This document shows positions 8,054 to 17,323 of a DNA stretch of 64,000 nt, piece by piece (the first letter of the stretch is position 1; each line of letters starts with the position of its first letter). Under the pieces are notes generated by a model. The model had not been told where the DNA came from, made no database searches, and saw nothing but the letters and a program-made list of their open reading frames with translations. The position numbers and the translations under genes were made by a program. Origin of the DNA: Candidatus Woesearchaeota archaeon (lineage in GTDB: Archaea; Nanobdellota; Nanobdellia; Woesearchaeales; JACPBO01); NCBI GenBank assembly GCA_030651135.1, contig JAUSCS010000013.1, forward strand, positions 124,001 to 188,000. Reading direction: 5' to 3'.

Positions 8054-9454
8054 ATGCTAAAAAAACCAATCAACCTAGACAGAGAAGTCAAGAAAAGCCT
8101 AAGCTATTCGATAACAGAGGGATCCTTTTGGTCGATAATGGCTGGCTTCGGAGAATCGTTCTTCGGCGCATTTGCTGTTTTTCTCAATGCAAACAATGTC
8201 CAGATCGGCCTGCTTGGATCTCTGCCCCAGTTCTTAGGTTCAGTTTCACAGCTTTTTACATTGAAGCTGCTTGAATTTTTCAAATCAAGAAAAAAATTTG
8301 TAGTTGTAAATGTTGTGCTTCAGGCCTTAATGCACCTACCGATAATATTTGCCTTTTTTATTCCTCATGTGAAAATCCAGTACCTTATATTTTTTGTATG
8401 CCTTTATTTTATTTTTGGCGCGATTGGAAGCCCGGCATGGAACAGCTGGATGGGCAACCTTGTTGACAGCAGCACAAAAGGCTCTTTTTTTGGAATACGG
8501 AATAGGCTGATAAATATTTGCATGTTGCTGTCTTTCACTGCAGGAGGATATATACTCTATCGTTTCTCAGACGGCAGCATGAGGCAGTTTACAGGCTACG
8601 CAATAATCTTTTTCATAGCATTGCTTGCGCGATTAATGTCCTCTCATCTTCTGTCAAAGCAATATGAGCCGCATTATGCCGTGTCAAGAGAAAGAGATGT
8701 TGGCTTTTTTGAGATATTCAAAAAAAGCCAGTTCAAGAACTTCAAAAATTTTGCGTTATACATCGCTTTGCTGAATTTTGGCGTATTTATTGCAGGCCCA
8801 TTCTTCACCCCATACATGCTTTACGAGTTAAAGTTCAATTACTTGCAATTCACTGCCATAAACGCGACAGCCATTCTTGTAAAATTTTTATTCACACCAG
8901 TATGGGGCAAGCATATTGACACCTATGGCTCTAAAAAAGCCCTGATATTGGCAGGCGTCATGATGCCTGTTGTGCCTGTTCTGTGGTTTTTCTCCCAAAA
9001 TTTTTGGTATCTAGCAATAATACAGATTTATAGCGGATTTGTATGGTCGGGCATGGATACAGCGTCTGCCACCTATATCTTTGATTCAACTCTACCTTAT
9101 ACAAGGATAAAATCACTGTCTTATTATAATGTGCTTAGCGGAACAACAATGCTTCTTGGCTCTCTTATTGGCGGCTATACAATAAGGCTGAACAATATGT
9201 TCTGGTCAAGCTATCTTTTAGTTTTCATAATTTCAGGAATAGTAAGATTGTTTGCGTTGATACTGCTGTTAAAAATAAAGGAAACAAGGCCTGTTGAAAA
9301 GACATCTTATGACGGGCTGTTTTTCAAAATAGTCAGCAGCGAGCCTATAATGAACACAGTATATTCTTTTTTCTTTTTCAGGCAAAGAAAAATAAGAAAC
9401 GAAAAGATTTCAATCCACAGTAAAAAGGGAAGAGTCATGATCAACATCAAATAA
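8054..9454 (+). CDS. Major facilitator superfamily transporter
   Basis: 466 residues with about 12 hydrophobic helices and MFS-type organisation: a WSIMAGFGESFFGAFAVFL first helix, a cytoplasmic GSPAWNSWMGNLVDSSTKGS loop with the conserved small/charged pattern, and a second half opening at NFALYIALLNFGVFIAG. Substrate not predictable. Its 3' end overlaps the convergent DUF357 gene by 45 bases, and the last ~35 residues are basic and cytoplasmic. Confidence 0.85.
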   Translation: MLKKPINLDREVKKSLSYSITEGSFWSIMAGFGESFFGAFAVFLNANNVQIGLLGSLPQFLGSVSQLFTLKLLEFFKSRKKFVVVNVVLQALMHLPIIFAFFIPHVKIQYLIFFVCLYFIFGAIGSPAWNSWMGNLVDSSTKGSFFGIRNRLINICMLLSFTAGGYILYRFSDGSMRQFTGYAIIFFIALLARLMSSHLLSKQYEPHYAVSRERDVGFFEIFKKSQFKNFKNFALYIALLNFGVFIAGPFFTPYMLYELKFNYLQFTAINATAILVKFLFTPVWGKHIDTYGSKKALILAGVMMPVVPVLWFFSQNFWYLAIIQIYSGFVWSGMDTASATYIFDSTLPYTRIKSLSYYNVLSGTTMLLGSLIGGYTIRLNNMFWSSYLLVFIISGIVRLFALILLLKIKETRPVEKTSYDGLFFKIVSSEPIMNTVYSFFFFRQRKIRNEKISIHSKKGRVMINIK

Positions 9455-9700
9455 GCCCAGCCTTGCGCCGGCATCGAGCCAGCCGTGCGCGTAATTAAGG
9501 CAGGCGAATGCATTCACAATGTCGCCTTTCTCTTTGAAATGTTTTGCATCGTCATAATATCTCTGGGCCATGTCAAGAAAATCCTCAGCAGAGCTTTTCC
9601 AGCTGATCTTCCTCTCTTTGGCTATTTTTACCTTTTTCAATGCCCTGCCTGTGATGTCAAAGTATTTGCTTAGTTTATCGTTGGTTATCTTGTTTTCCAT
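9410..9700 (-). CDS. DUF357 family protein
   Basis: 96 residues from ATG 9700. It matches the archaeal DUF357 pattern: KYFDITGRALKKVKIA, SAEDFLDMAQRYYDDAKHF, then FACLNYAHGWLDAGARLGLF and DVD near the end. It is predicted to be a helical bundle; the cellular role of the family is not established as far as I know. It begins seven bases after the TIM-barrel gene stops and is probably its operon partner. Its 3' end overlaps the MFS gene on the other strand. Confidence 0.85.
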   Translation of the reverse strand: MENKITNDKLSKYFDITGRALKKVKIAKERKISWKSSAEDFLDMAQRYYDDAKHFKEKGDIVNAFACLNYAHGWLDAGARLGLFDVDHDSSLFTVD

Positions 9701-9707
9701 TAAGAAT

Positions 9708-11753
9708 TTACTCCAGCGGCACCTGAGTCCATAATGTCCAGTCATTTGAGGGCGAGTAAGCTCCAAACACATAATATGGCGTCTGTGTTTTCCCGAAATA
9801 AGAATTCTCCACATCACTCCATTTTGTTGTTGATCCTCCTCTCATAGGACCAACTGCGCCGTAAATAGGGCTGCCGAACAATCTCCATGACTCTGTCAGC
9901 TGCCTTCTGCCGCCTTCAGCAAATCCCTCGCTGACAAGCGTTCCCTTAAAGCCTTTTTTCATTAGATATTCTACTGCAGACTGTATTGGAGTTAATCCTT
10001 GCCCTGCTGGCAAATGTGTGTGCCCTCTTCCAAAGCCATCAACAATATGAACATGGCCTAATATCTTTTCTTTTTCCAATTCTTTTATCTGGTCCATATA
10101 CCAGCTGTCAAATCTTTTTCTAGTCTGTTCATTGGTTTCGCCTGGCTTTGGCTGGAAATATTTCCACCACATACCCAAATGCTGCGTATCAAGTGTTGCC
10201 TTAATATGATTCTCAGCTTCTTTTGTCGCTTGTTCTTTTGAAATGCCCCTGAAATAGGGATTTTCAACCATAATTATATTGCCTTCCCTATCACGATGGC
10301 CTTCTGGATCTGAAATCTTTTTTTCCGTCAGAAACTCAATCATTTTTTCTCTTGCGCCTTTAACAAGCTGTATCAATTCTTTAGGATGGCTTCCATATCC
10401 CATCTCTGGGAAAATATGCTCTGGCGCAACAAAAACATCGTTCTTCAGATGCTTCTCAGTGCTCTGCTGCATTGCATAAATCCCTGCCTGCGCATAAGAT
10501 TTCAATGACTGCTCAATTGCATATTTATTGACGGGCAAGACGTGTTTTAACTGCTCCTGAATCAAGTCAGCCTGAGCATCAGCAGAAGCAGATGATTCAT
10601 GCGTAAATTGAAGATGCTTCTCAAGTTGGTTTATGTTTTCCTTTAGCCATTCGCTCGGTTTTTTAACTTCAGGAGGAACTAAGCCGCCAAGTTCGCCTCC
10701 CATTTCTTTCATTATCTTCCATTTTTCATCTTCAGGAATATTTGATTCTAATTTTTCATAGTACTCCAAGGCTTTCAATGCCCTGTCCCTGTCTTTTTTA
10801 TAACGCTCGTAAAATTGTGCATGATACAATGAAGAGCCCCTTGCCTGCAGCATCTGGTTTTCAAGCTGCGTTTTATAGAACATCTCTTCTGGCAGTTTTT
10901 TATCACCAGGATGCTCTATAGTCCATTCTTCTGCTCTTTTTACAAAATCATCCCATGTCAATCTTTTGGTTTCAAATCTTGATCTGGTTTCATCCCATAT
11001 CGGGACTCTTTTGAATAAATCCTCTGCCTTGGTTGGATCAAGCCAAGTGCCACGCATATCAACCCAATCGTCTTTTCTGAAAACATGGCCTGTTTTTGGG
11101 TCTACCTTACCAACAAATCCATTAGTTTCAGCTGTCTTATAAACAGGCTCGTAAACAACCTGGCTCCTCTTGACATCACCAAGCACATGGCCTGTCCTGT
11201 CATCAACCATCCAAACTGTTGCTCTTGTTGCTTCTTCATCATAACCTCTAAACTCCCCCATCTTATTCCATTCCTGGTCGGAAAACGGCCTCTGGTATTC
11301 GCCAGTATGAACAACAACTGCCTGGCCGCCGACATCAGATGCAAATTCTATTGCCTTCTTTACTTCCTCTAAAGCAGTCTTTCTTACTTCGTCATTAAAC
11401 CCGCGCTGCGGGTCAAATCCTGATAAATTTCCAATTTGGTGCGGAGCATGAATGCTCGTTATTCTAACTTGGTTGGCGATTGCTAAATCTTTTAGCTCCT
11501 GCCTTGCTTCTTTGCCGTATGACTCTGCTCCAGTGCCTGGCTCTGCCCCTTCCATCTGCGTTGCAAGCTCTACCTGGCCAGCTCCTTCTCTTATTGCTGC
11601 CTGAAAACTTTGCAGAAATGTTCCTCCTCCGGCTCTTCCTTCTGTCACAGTTGCTCCTAAATCTGCTATTCCGATAACAGGGCTTTCAATATCCTTTGAC
11701 TGGCCGAAATAGCTGCGATCCATTGTATTGTAATATGGCCTTGCAAATTCCAT
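9708..11753 (-). CDS. Large xylose-isomerase-like TIM-barrel protein
   Basis: 681 residues. The ends resemble the AP-endonuclease-2/xylose-isomerase-like TIM barrel: an early GIADLGATVTEGRAGGGTFL strand, VRITSIHAPHQIGNLSGFD, GGQAVVVHTGEYQRP, and a late metal-site-like HVHIVDGFGRGHTHLPAGQG followed by KGFKGTLVSEGF. A mostly helical, charged insertion of about 300 residues (roughly 160-470) splits the barrel, making it about twice the usual size. Conserved His/Asp/Glu suggest a metal-dependent isomerase or phosphoesterase, but no substrate can be named. No signal peptide. It lies between a coiled-coil gene (one base apart) and DUF357. Confidence 0.75.
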   Translation of the reverse strand: MEFARPYYNTMDRSYFGQSKDIESPVIGIADLGATVTEGRAGGGTFLQSFQAAIREGAGQVELATQMEGAEPGTGAESYGKEARQELKDLAIANQVRITSIHAPHQIGNLSGFDPQRGFNDEVRKTALEEVKKAIEFASDVGGQAVVVHTGEYQRPFSDQEWNKMGEFRGYDEEATRATVWMVDDRTGHVLGDVKRSQVVYEPVYKTAETNGFVGKVDPKTGHVFRKDDWVDMRGTWLDPTKAEDLFKRVPIWDETRSRFETKRLTWDDFVKRAEEWTIEHPGDKKLPEEMFYKTQLENQMLQARGSSLYHAQFYERYKKDRDRALKALEYYEKLESNIPEDEKWKIMKEMGGELGGLVPPEVKKPSEWLKENINQLEKHLQFTHESSASADAQADLIQEQLKHVLPVNKYAIEQSLKSYAQAGIYAMQQSTEKHLKNDVFVAPEHIFPEMGYGSHPKELIQLVKGAREKMIEFLTEKKISDPEGHRDREGNIIMVENPYFRGISKEQATKEAENHIKATLDTQHLGMWWKYFQPKPGETNEQTRKRFDSWYMDQIKELEKEKILGHVHIVDGFGRGHTHLPAGQGLTPIQSAVEYLMKKGFKGTLVSEGFAEGGRRQLTESWRLFGSPIYGAVGPMRGGSTTKWSDVENSYFGKTQTPYYVFGAYSPSNDWTLWTQVPLE

Positions 11754-11754
11754 T

Positions 11755-12333
11755 TTAATCCCTCAATCCCATATACTTTCTCAATCCTTCAGCTTCTCCG
11801 CTCACAATATCGCGGATATGAGCAACTTCATGGTTCTCATTGGCATAATGCTTCGCTGCCTCGTTTATATCTCTCACTCCCTGATAAAATGTTGCCCTTT
11901 CCTGCGGATTCAGATAATGCTCTTCTCTTGCCTTTTCAAACATATCTTTGACAATCTGATAAGTCTGGCCCAATCTTTCACGATCTAATCCATCTTTCTC
12001 TTTTCTTTCCGCTTCTTCTCTTACTGTCTCTTCCAGCCTTTTTGATTCTTTTTCCTTAAGCTCATCTTCCAAAGAGCCTTTTCCTTCAACAAATCTTTTG
12101 ACCTTGAATATCTCTCTTTCTTCAGCAGTAAATAATCCCTGTATGTCTACTGTCTTGAGCTGCGGAATCGGTATTCTCTCAAGCTCTTTTCTTTCTTCCT
12201 CGATCTCCACATTGCTTTCCTTTATTAGTTTTTCAGCTTGTTCTATCTCGTTCTTTCTCTCTTCTTCCAGCTCTTTTAACTTTCTAATTCTTTCCTGCGG
12301 GGACAATGCCTTTAATTCATCTAATTTTGCCAT
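11755..12333 (-). CDS. Coiled-coil protein preceding the TIM-barrel gene
   Basis: 192 highly charged residues. The first ~60 (LSPQERIRKLKELEEERKNE and following) and ~95-130 are long Glu/Lys/Arg heptad-like helices. The C-terminal part (NPQERATFYQGVRDINEAAK, ANENHEVAHIRDI) is a helical domain. No family recognised. It is the first gene of the operon with the TIM-barrel protein; the one-base spacing suggests the products act together. Confidence 0.7.
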   Translation of the reverse strand: MAKLDELKALSPQERIRKLKELEEERKNEIEQAEKLIKESNVEIEEERKELERIPIPQLKTVDIQGLFTAEEREIFKVKRFVEGKGSLEDELKEKESKRLEETVREEAERKEKDGLDRERLGQTYQIVKDMFEKAREEHYLNPQERATFYQGVRDINEAAKHYANENHEVAHIRDIVSGEAEGLRKYMGLRD

Positions 12334-12373
12334 TTTTATTGTTAATAATTTTTGTTTTTATAACCTTTATGGA

Positions 12374-12751
12374 TTACTTTTCAATATAAATGATGTTTTC
12401 CTGGTTTTTAAAATGCTGATCACCTGAGATTAATTGCAGGTTATGAGCTTTTGCAGTTATGTATATCAAAGAATCTCCTAATCCCCATTTTTTCTCCCAG
12501 TTTAGTTTAGCTGCATTCAGGGCGGTTTTAGCTTCTACCGGCAGTATAAAGCATCTCGACATCATCATAGAAACAATCATATCGGCATCTTTTTCGCTTT
12601 TCCTGGATAAAGCATACTTGTATACTTCTGCAAGATTTATGACGCTAATAAACAGGCTTTTGTCTGAATCAATATATTCAGCTATCTTTTTTCCTGCATC
12701 TGTTCCGTTGAAATATTCGATCCAGCACCATGAATCAAGCAAAGCGGTCAA
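12374..12751 (-). CDS. vapC: PIN-domain toxin VapC
   Basis: 125-residue PIN-domain ribonuclease, toxin of a VapBC pair. Acidic metal-binding residues are visible: Asp6 in LLDSWCWIEYF, Glu in INLAEVYKYAL, Asp in WGLGDSLIYITAKAH and Asp in LISGDQHF. Typical VapC targets are tRNA or rRNA; the target here is unknown. It overlaps the antitoxin gene upstream by 17 bases. Confidence 0.92.
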   Translation of the reverse strand: MTALLDSWCWIEYFNGTDAGKKIAEYIDSDKSLFISVINLAEVYKYALSRKSEKDADMIVSMMMSRCFILPVEAKTALNAAKLNWEKKWGLGDSLIYITAKAHNLQLISGDQHFKNQENIIYIEK

Positions 12752-12929
12752 TTTCTTCCCTCTTAAACTCGCCTAATCCTTTGAATTTTCCGAAATATGA
12801 TTTTTTGGGCTTTTTTACCTCAGCCACGAGCTTGATTATTGTTTCATCGTAGGTTTCACTGTTTGTCTCTTCCTTCATCATCTTCAATATGCTAAATGTT
12901 TCCTCTTTCACAGCGATCGTTGTTGCCAT
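12735..12929 (-). CDS. vapB: VapB-type antitoxin
   Basis: 64 residues. The N-terminal half (TTIAVKEETFSILKMMKEET, then SETYDETIIKLV) fits the ribbon-helix-helix-like antitoxin pattern common before archaeal vapC. The basic C-terminal tail (KKPKKSYFGKFKGLGEFKRE) would wrap the toxin. Upstream AT-rich sequence on the minus strand (TATATTTAAAC-type, reverse of 12960-12980) should hold the promoter. Confidence 0.85.
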   Translation of the reverse strand: MATTIAVKEETFSILKMMKEETNSETYDETIIKLVAEVKKPKKSYFGKFKGLGEFKREEIDRFA

Positions 12930-13028
12930 GTTATATCACCATAGACTATATTGATATAAGTTATATTTAAACTTTATGTTTTTGAGAGTTGTTTCCAAAA
13001 GGCTGAGGTTTTTTCAGATGGCCCAGAT

Positions 13029-13181
13029 GGTTGTTTGTTTAAACATTGGGTTCTGTTAAAATCGTCAACCTTGCGAAGTGGGGTTTACCGACGAGTGAAA
13101 CGAGAAGAGTAAATTTGAAGTCCGTTTCCTCGAATGAGCGACAGCGATACATCAAGAACAAGAATCAAAGGGCAGTTCATT
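13029..13181. repeat. Left arm of an imperfect inverted repeat around a membrane-protein gene
   Basis: Contains AAATTTGAAGTCC (13111-13123), CGATAC, and GCAGTTCATT (13172-13181), plus GGTTGTTTGTTT and TGTTAAAAT further out. All recur in the same order in reverse complement at 13629-13698. The arms enclose one gene. Nothing else is recognisable in this stretch. Confidence 0.6.
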
Positions 13182-13188
13182 AAGATAA

Positions 13189-13587
13189 TTATTTTCTTAA
13201 AATAAATTTGATCGCTATTATTAATATAATTACTGGAAATATTAATCCCAAAATTACTGCAAGAGGACCTGTAGCCATTACAATTGGATTTACGCCTTTT
13301 GCAACTGCAACAATTCCTAATATTACTCCTATGATTACTGAAAATATTTGATCGAAAATATAAAGTCCTGGAAGCAATAATGCAATTTTTTCAATTTTCT
13401 TAACAAAGATTAATATGAACATGACTATGTTTAAAATGAACCAAATAAATATAATCGGTACCCATATTAATCCAATAGATAAAAGCAAATCAGGAATAAA
13501 AAAAATTATTCCAGTCAAAATTGAAATAGATGAATATATTATTGATAATATCAAATACCATTTGTAAATTCTTTTTTCTTCTGACAT
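13189..13587 (-). CDS. Small four-helix membrane protein
   Basis: 132 residues with four hydrophobic segments (for example YLILSIIYSSISILTGIIFF, then IWVPIIFIWFILNIVMFILI, a third at LLLPGLYIFDQIFSVIIGVI and a fourth near ILGLIFPVIILIIAIKFIL). Basic N- and C-termini. No family recognised. It sits alone between imperfect inverted repeats, so it may be cargo of a small mobile cassette. Confidence 0.6.
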   Translation of the reverse strand: MSEEKRIYKWYLILSIIYSSISILTGIIFFIPDLLLSIGLIWVPIIFIWFILNIVMFILIFVKKIEKIALLLPGLYIFDQIFSVIIGVILGIVAVAKGVNPIVMATGPLAVILGLIFPVIILIIAIKFILRK

Positions 13588-13628
13588 ATATCGTAATCTT
13601 AAGTATCATAGTTAATAAAACTTTCGAA

Positions 13629-13698
13629 AATGAACTGCTCTCTTCGTATCGTAGGACTTCAAATTTATTAATTTTAACAATTGTTAAACGAACAAACC
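13629..13698. repeat. Right arm of the inverted repeat around the membrane-protein gene
   Basis: The reverse complement carries AAATTTGAAGTCC, CGATAC and GCAGTTCATT in the same order as 13111-13181, with shorter spacers, and a TTTGTTCGTTTAAC outer part matching 13029-13045 loosely. Confidence 0.6.
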
Positions 13699-13728
13699 CT
13701 CCTTCAAATCAATCAGAACTCAACTCAT

Positions 13729-15330
13729 CTACCACGCAAGCATTGAATGCGCTTTCTTGAAGTTCTTGTAGCAGTTCCATATTGCGCCTATGCTGTGCTT
13801 GAGGGCTATGTCGCGTGTTTTTTCAACATCATATTCTTTCGGGCCTTTTTTCTTCCCGCCGGATGTAGGCAATTTTCCAAGCGATCCGAAAAGCTCTCCA
13901 AATCCGCCGAATAATGCTGTGAACGGCTCAGCTGCTGTCGGCAGCTTTGGCTTCTCTGTCGGCCCTTTTTTCTCTTCCGGAATCTCTTCTCCTGCTTCTA
14001 TTAAATATCTTTGCAGCTCTGCCCCTAATGCTTCCATCGCAGCTTTAACAGATGAATCTATGTCGCCCAACAACTCCAGATCCTCCTCTCTTCTCATCCT
14101 TTCATAATTTGCAAGCTGCTCATCTGTCCATCCATACCCCCTTATGCTCCAGTATAATTGGCCTGCATGTATTGGCCCCCTCTGATAGCCTTCCTGCTGA
14201 TAGCTCATCTGCGGCCTTGTCCTGAAATAAAAATTATGCACTACGCAGGAATTCACGCCGTTCCCGAACGGCCTCACTCCAATAAACTCTATTTCAATTA
14301 CTGACCCTTCAAAAGCGCTTATCAAATCAACAGTCTCAGCTTTTTTCTGGTCAAGCTGCAATCTTTTAATATTAATAAGATATGGCTTGACCCAGGACAT
14401 GTACATGTCAATGACATCCTTGTGCTGCCTTAGATACTGCAGTGTGAATCTCCTTCTTGTCATCAGCTCCTGAAAAGTTCTTTCCTTCCATTCAATGTAA
14501 GTTTTTAATTTTCTCTTCAGCACTTCTTTTACTTTCCTGTTAAACTGCAGGCTGTCAACATATTTATCAACATCCAATGATTTCAATGCAGTAGGAGCGG
14601 CAAAAAAGATGTCAGGCAGTGTTGTAAATCCAATCTCGCGCGCAAGCCCGAATACAGATCCTGGATTCTTTGCCCCGCCTTCAACCAAGTCAATCCAGTA
14701 ACCTTTTAAGCTTATCTCTGCTGCCTCGCTTTTTTCTCCCCTTAATCCATAGCTGTCGCGGTAAAGGTCAAGCCTTTCATCTATTATCCTCATCTCCCTT
14801 ACCATCTGGAATAAATCCTTTACAAGCTTCCCTACTGTTGCCAGCAGTCCGCTTATCCTGTCCTGCTGCAATCCAAGCCTTTGCTGCGCCACTCCGAAAA
14901 ATGCAGACTGCTCTGATGCTGTGAAAACATCTATTATTTTTATGAACTTGGGATAGCCGTAATCAAATTTCATGTAATTGAGAATCCAATAGTAACTCTC
15001 CTCTATTGAATGGTTGAATTTCTCGTAAACCAGCTTATAGCGGTGCGGCGGCGCAGGATAGCCTGTTTGCTGAAGTACAATTTTTGTGCTTTTTTGCGGA
15101 GATAATGCTTCCTCATATTCTTCCTCATCAGCATGGCCCTCAACTGCCTTTCGCTCTTCTTCGGAAAGCGATTTAAGATAAACTTCAAATTCCTTGCTTT
15201 TTTTATTTATAGTTGCTGCGTCATCATCTTTTCTTATTATGAATCTTTCATATTTGCCTTTAAACTTATCTTTAACAAAACCGTATTTTATCAGCCTCAA
15301 TGCAGTTTTTGGATCGCGGTAAAATCCCAT
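13729..15330 (-). CDS. Large conserved-looking protein of unknown function
   Basis: 533 residues, soluble, mostly helical, no signal peptide. The N-terminal ~110 residues are charged; ~110-330 form helices rich in aromatic and Arg residues (SYYWILNYMKFDYGYPKFIK, FQMVREMRIIDERLDLYRD). A beta-rich middle (GSVIEIEFIGVRPFGNGVNS) is followed by Gly/Pro-rich low complexity (PFTALFGGFGELFGSLGKLP) and a basic C-terminal helix. I recognise no domain. It stands as a single gene with its own upstream AT-rich region; perhaps a lineage-specific structural protein. Confidence 0.6.
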   Translation of the reverse strand: MGFYRDPKTALRLIKYGFVKDKFKGKYERFIIRKDDDAATINKKSKEFEVYLKSLSEEERKAVEGHADEEEYEEALSPQKSTKIVLQQTGYPAPPHRYKLVYEKFNHSIEESYYWILNYMKFDYGYPKFIKIIDVFTASEQSAFFGVAQQRLGLQQDRISGLLATVGKLVKDLFQMVREMRIIDERLDLYRDSYGLRGEKSEAAEISLKGYWIDLVEGGAKNPGSVFGLAREIGFTTLPDIFFAAPTALKSLDVDKYVDSLQFNRKVKEVLKRKLKTYIEWKERTFQELMTRRRFTLQYLRQHKDVIDMYMSWVKPYLINIKRLQLDQKKAETVDLISAFEGSVIEIEFIGVRPFGNGVNSCVVHNFYFRTRPQMSYQQEGYQRGPIHAGQLYWSIRGYGWTDEQLANYERMRREEDLELLGDIDSSVKAAMEALGAELQRYLIEAGEEIPEEKKGPTEKPKLPTAAEPFTALFGGFGELFGSLGKLPTSGGKKKGPKEYDVEKTRDIALKHSIGAIWNCYKNFKKAHSMLAW

Positions 15331-15379
15331 TTTTCCTCTTGAATGTTGTTTGTTTTTTTGTTTATATAGTTTTGTTTTA

Positions 15380-15625
15380 TTATTTTTTATATAAAGTGAT
15401 TGTGAATCCTATAATCTGCATAATTTCTGAGCTTGTTTTTTCAGCAATTTCTTTTGCAATGCTTTTCTTATCCTTGCCAGCGATAAATGATTTCAGCAGC
15501 TTGACTTTAATTATTTTTTTATCTTTAAGCTGCCTTTTAATCTCAGCTATAATGCCTTTTGTCAATCCGTTCTTGCCGATTCTCGCTGTGGCTTCAATGT
15601 TTCTGGCCTTGTCTTTTAAGCTCAT
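15380..15625 (-). CDS. yhbY: YhbY/CRM-domain RNA-binding protein
   Basis: 81 residues. It matches the CRS1-YhbY (CRM) fold: ARIGKNGLTKGIIAEIKRQL carries the GxxG-type RNA-binding loop, then KKIIKVKLLKSFIAGKDKK and helix KSIAKEIAEKTSSEIMQIIG. Bacterial relatives associate with pre-50S ribosomal particles; archaeal copies are presumed RNA-binding. It overlaps the antiporter gene upstream by four bases. Confidence 0.88.
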   Translation of the reverse strand: MSLKDKARNIEATARIGKNGLTKGIIAEIKRQLKDKKIIKVKLLKSFIAGKDKKSIAKEIAEKTSSEIMQIIGFTITLYKK

Positions 15626-17322
15626 TTTGCATGCTCCGGATGCTCATGACCCAGTTTCTTTCTCTCTTTAAGCTCTTCTATGTGCCTCATTTTTATTTCT
15701 AAAATGCTTCTTAAGTCAGCTGAAAATTTCTCAATAAGCAGGGAAACGTGCTCTCCACCAAGGAAATGCGGCAGTATGACATAATCGGCTCCGGCATCAT
15801 AAAGCTCTAAGGCATCATCAACATTATTTGCTGTAACAAACATAATTGCCTTTTCATTCGATTCTCTTGCATTTTTTATGATAAGAAGGTTGTCAAACTT
15901 GTCCGGAACAGTCGAAATAATCATGTTCATGTGGCTGAAGCCAAGCTTTGCCAATGTTTCTGAATCGCCGACATCGCCATACATGCACGAAAATTTCTGG
16001 CTTTTCAGCCTTTTGATGATATCAGGATTATAATCAACAATTATTGGCCTGTATCCCATTAATTTCAGTTTCTTGAGTATGCTGTAGCCTATCCTATCAT
16101 AGCCCAGAAGCGCAACATCATTATGCTCTGTCATGTTATCAGGCTCTTCTTCATATCTCACAAATACGCTGTAAAAGTTGAGCAAATGCCCGATTTTTTC
16201 GTAAAGGAAATTATCAAACTTTATGAAATAAGATGTGAAAAGCATTGTTGCAGTTGCAAGCACTACCGCCATTGAAAAGAATGCATTGCTTATATGGCCC
16301 AATAATACGCCCTGCATTACTATTATCAGCGAGAATTCGCTTGTCTGCGCCAATGATATTGCTGCAATGAAAGACGGCCTTTTTTTATAGCCGAAAATGC
16401 TGCATATTGTTATTGTCAATAGGGGCTTGATGATTATTATTGCAAGGATCAATGCTATAAGAAGCGGCAGCATCGGCATTATTGTTCCGGGCAATATCTG
16501 CAATCCAAGCGAAACAAAAAATATTGTGGAGAAGAAATCCTTCAATGATTTTATTTTGCCTGCTATTTCTATTGAATAATTTGTATTTGCAAGCGCAATT
16601 CCTGCTGTAAATGCTCCGATAACTATTGAAAACCCAAGATAGCTGAACAATATTGAGAATGCAAATGACGTTGCCAATGCTCCTAAAAATAATATTTCCT
16701 GTGTTTTTGCAGCAAATTTGAACAGGTAAGGCAGTATATATTTGCTTGCGATCCATGAAATCACAAAAACAGCTATTCCTTTCAAAGTCGAGATTGTAAT
16801 GTCATATAAGCCAAAATTGCCAAGATTCTGTATTAATGACAATGCGAATATTGCAACAACATCCTCCATAAGCAGGATTCCGATTATGATTCTGCCGTGC
16901 AGAGTTTCGATTTCGCCTTTGTCAGCCAGCAATTTAATGACAACCATTGTGGAGCTGAATGCTATGATCAGGCCCAGGTACAAAGGATCAAAGCTTTTAA
17001 AGCCGAAAAGAAATGCAATTAAAAATCCAAGGCCGAACAATGCAGCCATCTGAATCAGTCCGCCGGCTGTGCATACTAACGCAACGTTTTTCAGTTTCCT
17101 GAAATCCATCTCTAAGCCCACAATGAACAATAAGAAGGCAATGCCTATTTCTGATAATGTTGCTATTGATTCGTTGTTCACTATAAGCCCTAAAACAGGG
17201 CCGAGAAGAATGCCCCCGATAACATATGCAGGAATCAAAGGCTGCTTTATCAGCCTTGCCAAGAAGGCTCCAACTGCCGCAACAATTATTATTACCCCGA
17301 TATCAAGGAATATGTTTTCCAT
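15622..17322 (-). CDS. Kef-type cation/proton antiporter with TrkA-N domain
   Basis: 566-residue CPA2-family antiporter. About 12 membrane helices occupy residues 1-380, beginning FLDIGVIIIVAAVGAFLARL and including IGIAFLLFIVGLEMDF and the family-typical YLGLIIAFSSTMVVIKLLAD. A cytoplasmic RCK/TrkA-N Rossmann domain follows (~400-520: VALLGYDRIGYSILKKLKLM, PIIVDYNPDII, MYGDVGDSETL), likely sensing nucleotide. Predicted to exchange K+ or Na+ for H+. Its ATG sits one base after a small AbrB-type gene. Confidence 0.93.
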   Translation of the reverse strand: MENIFLDIGVIIIVAAVGAFLARLIKQPLIPAYVIGGILLGPVLGLIVNNESIATLSEIGIAFLLFIVGLEMDFRKLKNVALVCTAGGLIQMAALFGLGFLIAFLFGFKSFDPLYLGLIIAFSSTMVVIKLLADKGEIETLHGRIIIGILLMEDVVAIFALSLIQNLGNFGLYDITISTLKGIAVFVISWIASKYILPYLFKFAAKTQEILFLGALATSFAFSILFSYLGFSIVIGAFTAGIALANTNYSIEIAGKIKSLKDFFSTIFFVSLGLQILPGTIMPMLPLLIALILAIIIIKPLLTITICSIFGYKKRPSFIAAISLAQTSEFSLIIVMQGVLLGHISNAFFSMAVVLATATMLFTSYFIKFDNFLYEKIGHLLNFYSVFVRYEEEPDNMTEHNDVALLGYDRIGYSILKKLKLMGYRPIIVDYNPDIIKRLKSQKFSCMYGDVGDSETLAKLGFSHMNMIISTVPDKFDNLLIIKNARESNEKAIMFVTANNVDDALELYDAGADYVILPHFLGGEHVSLLIEKFSADLRSILEIKMRHIEELKERKKLGHEHPEHAK

Positions 17323-17323
17323 C

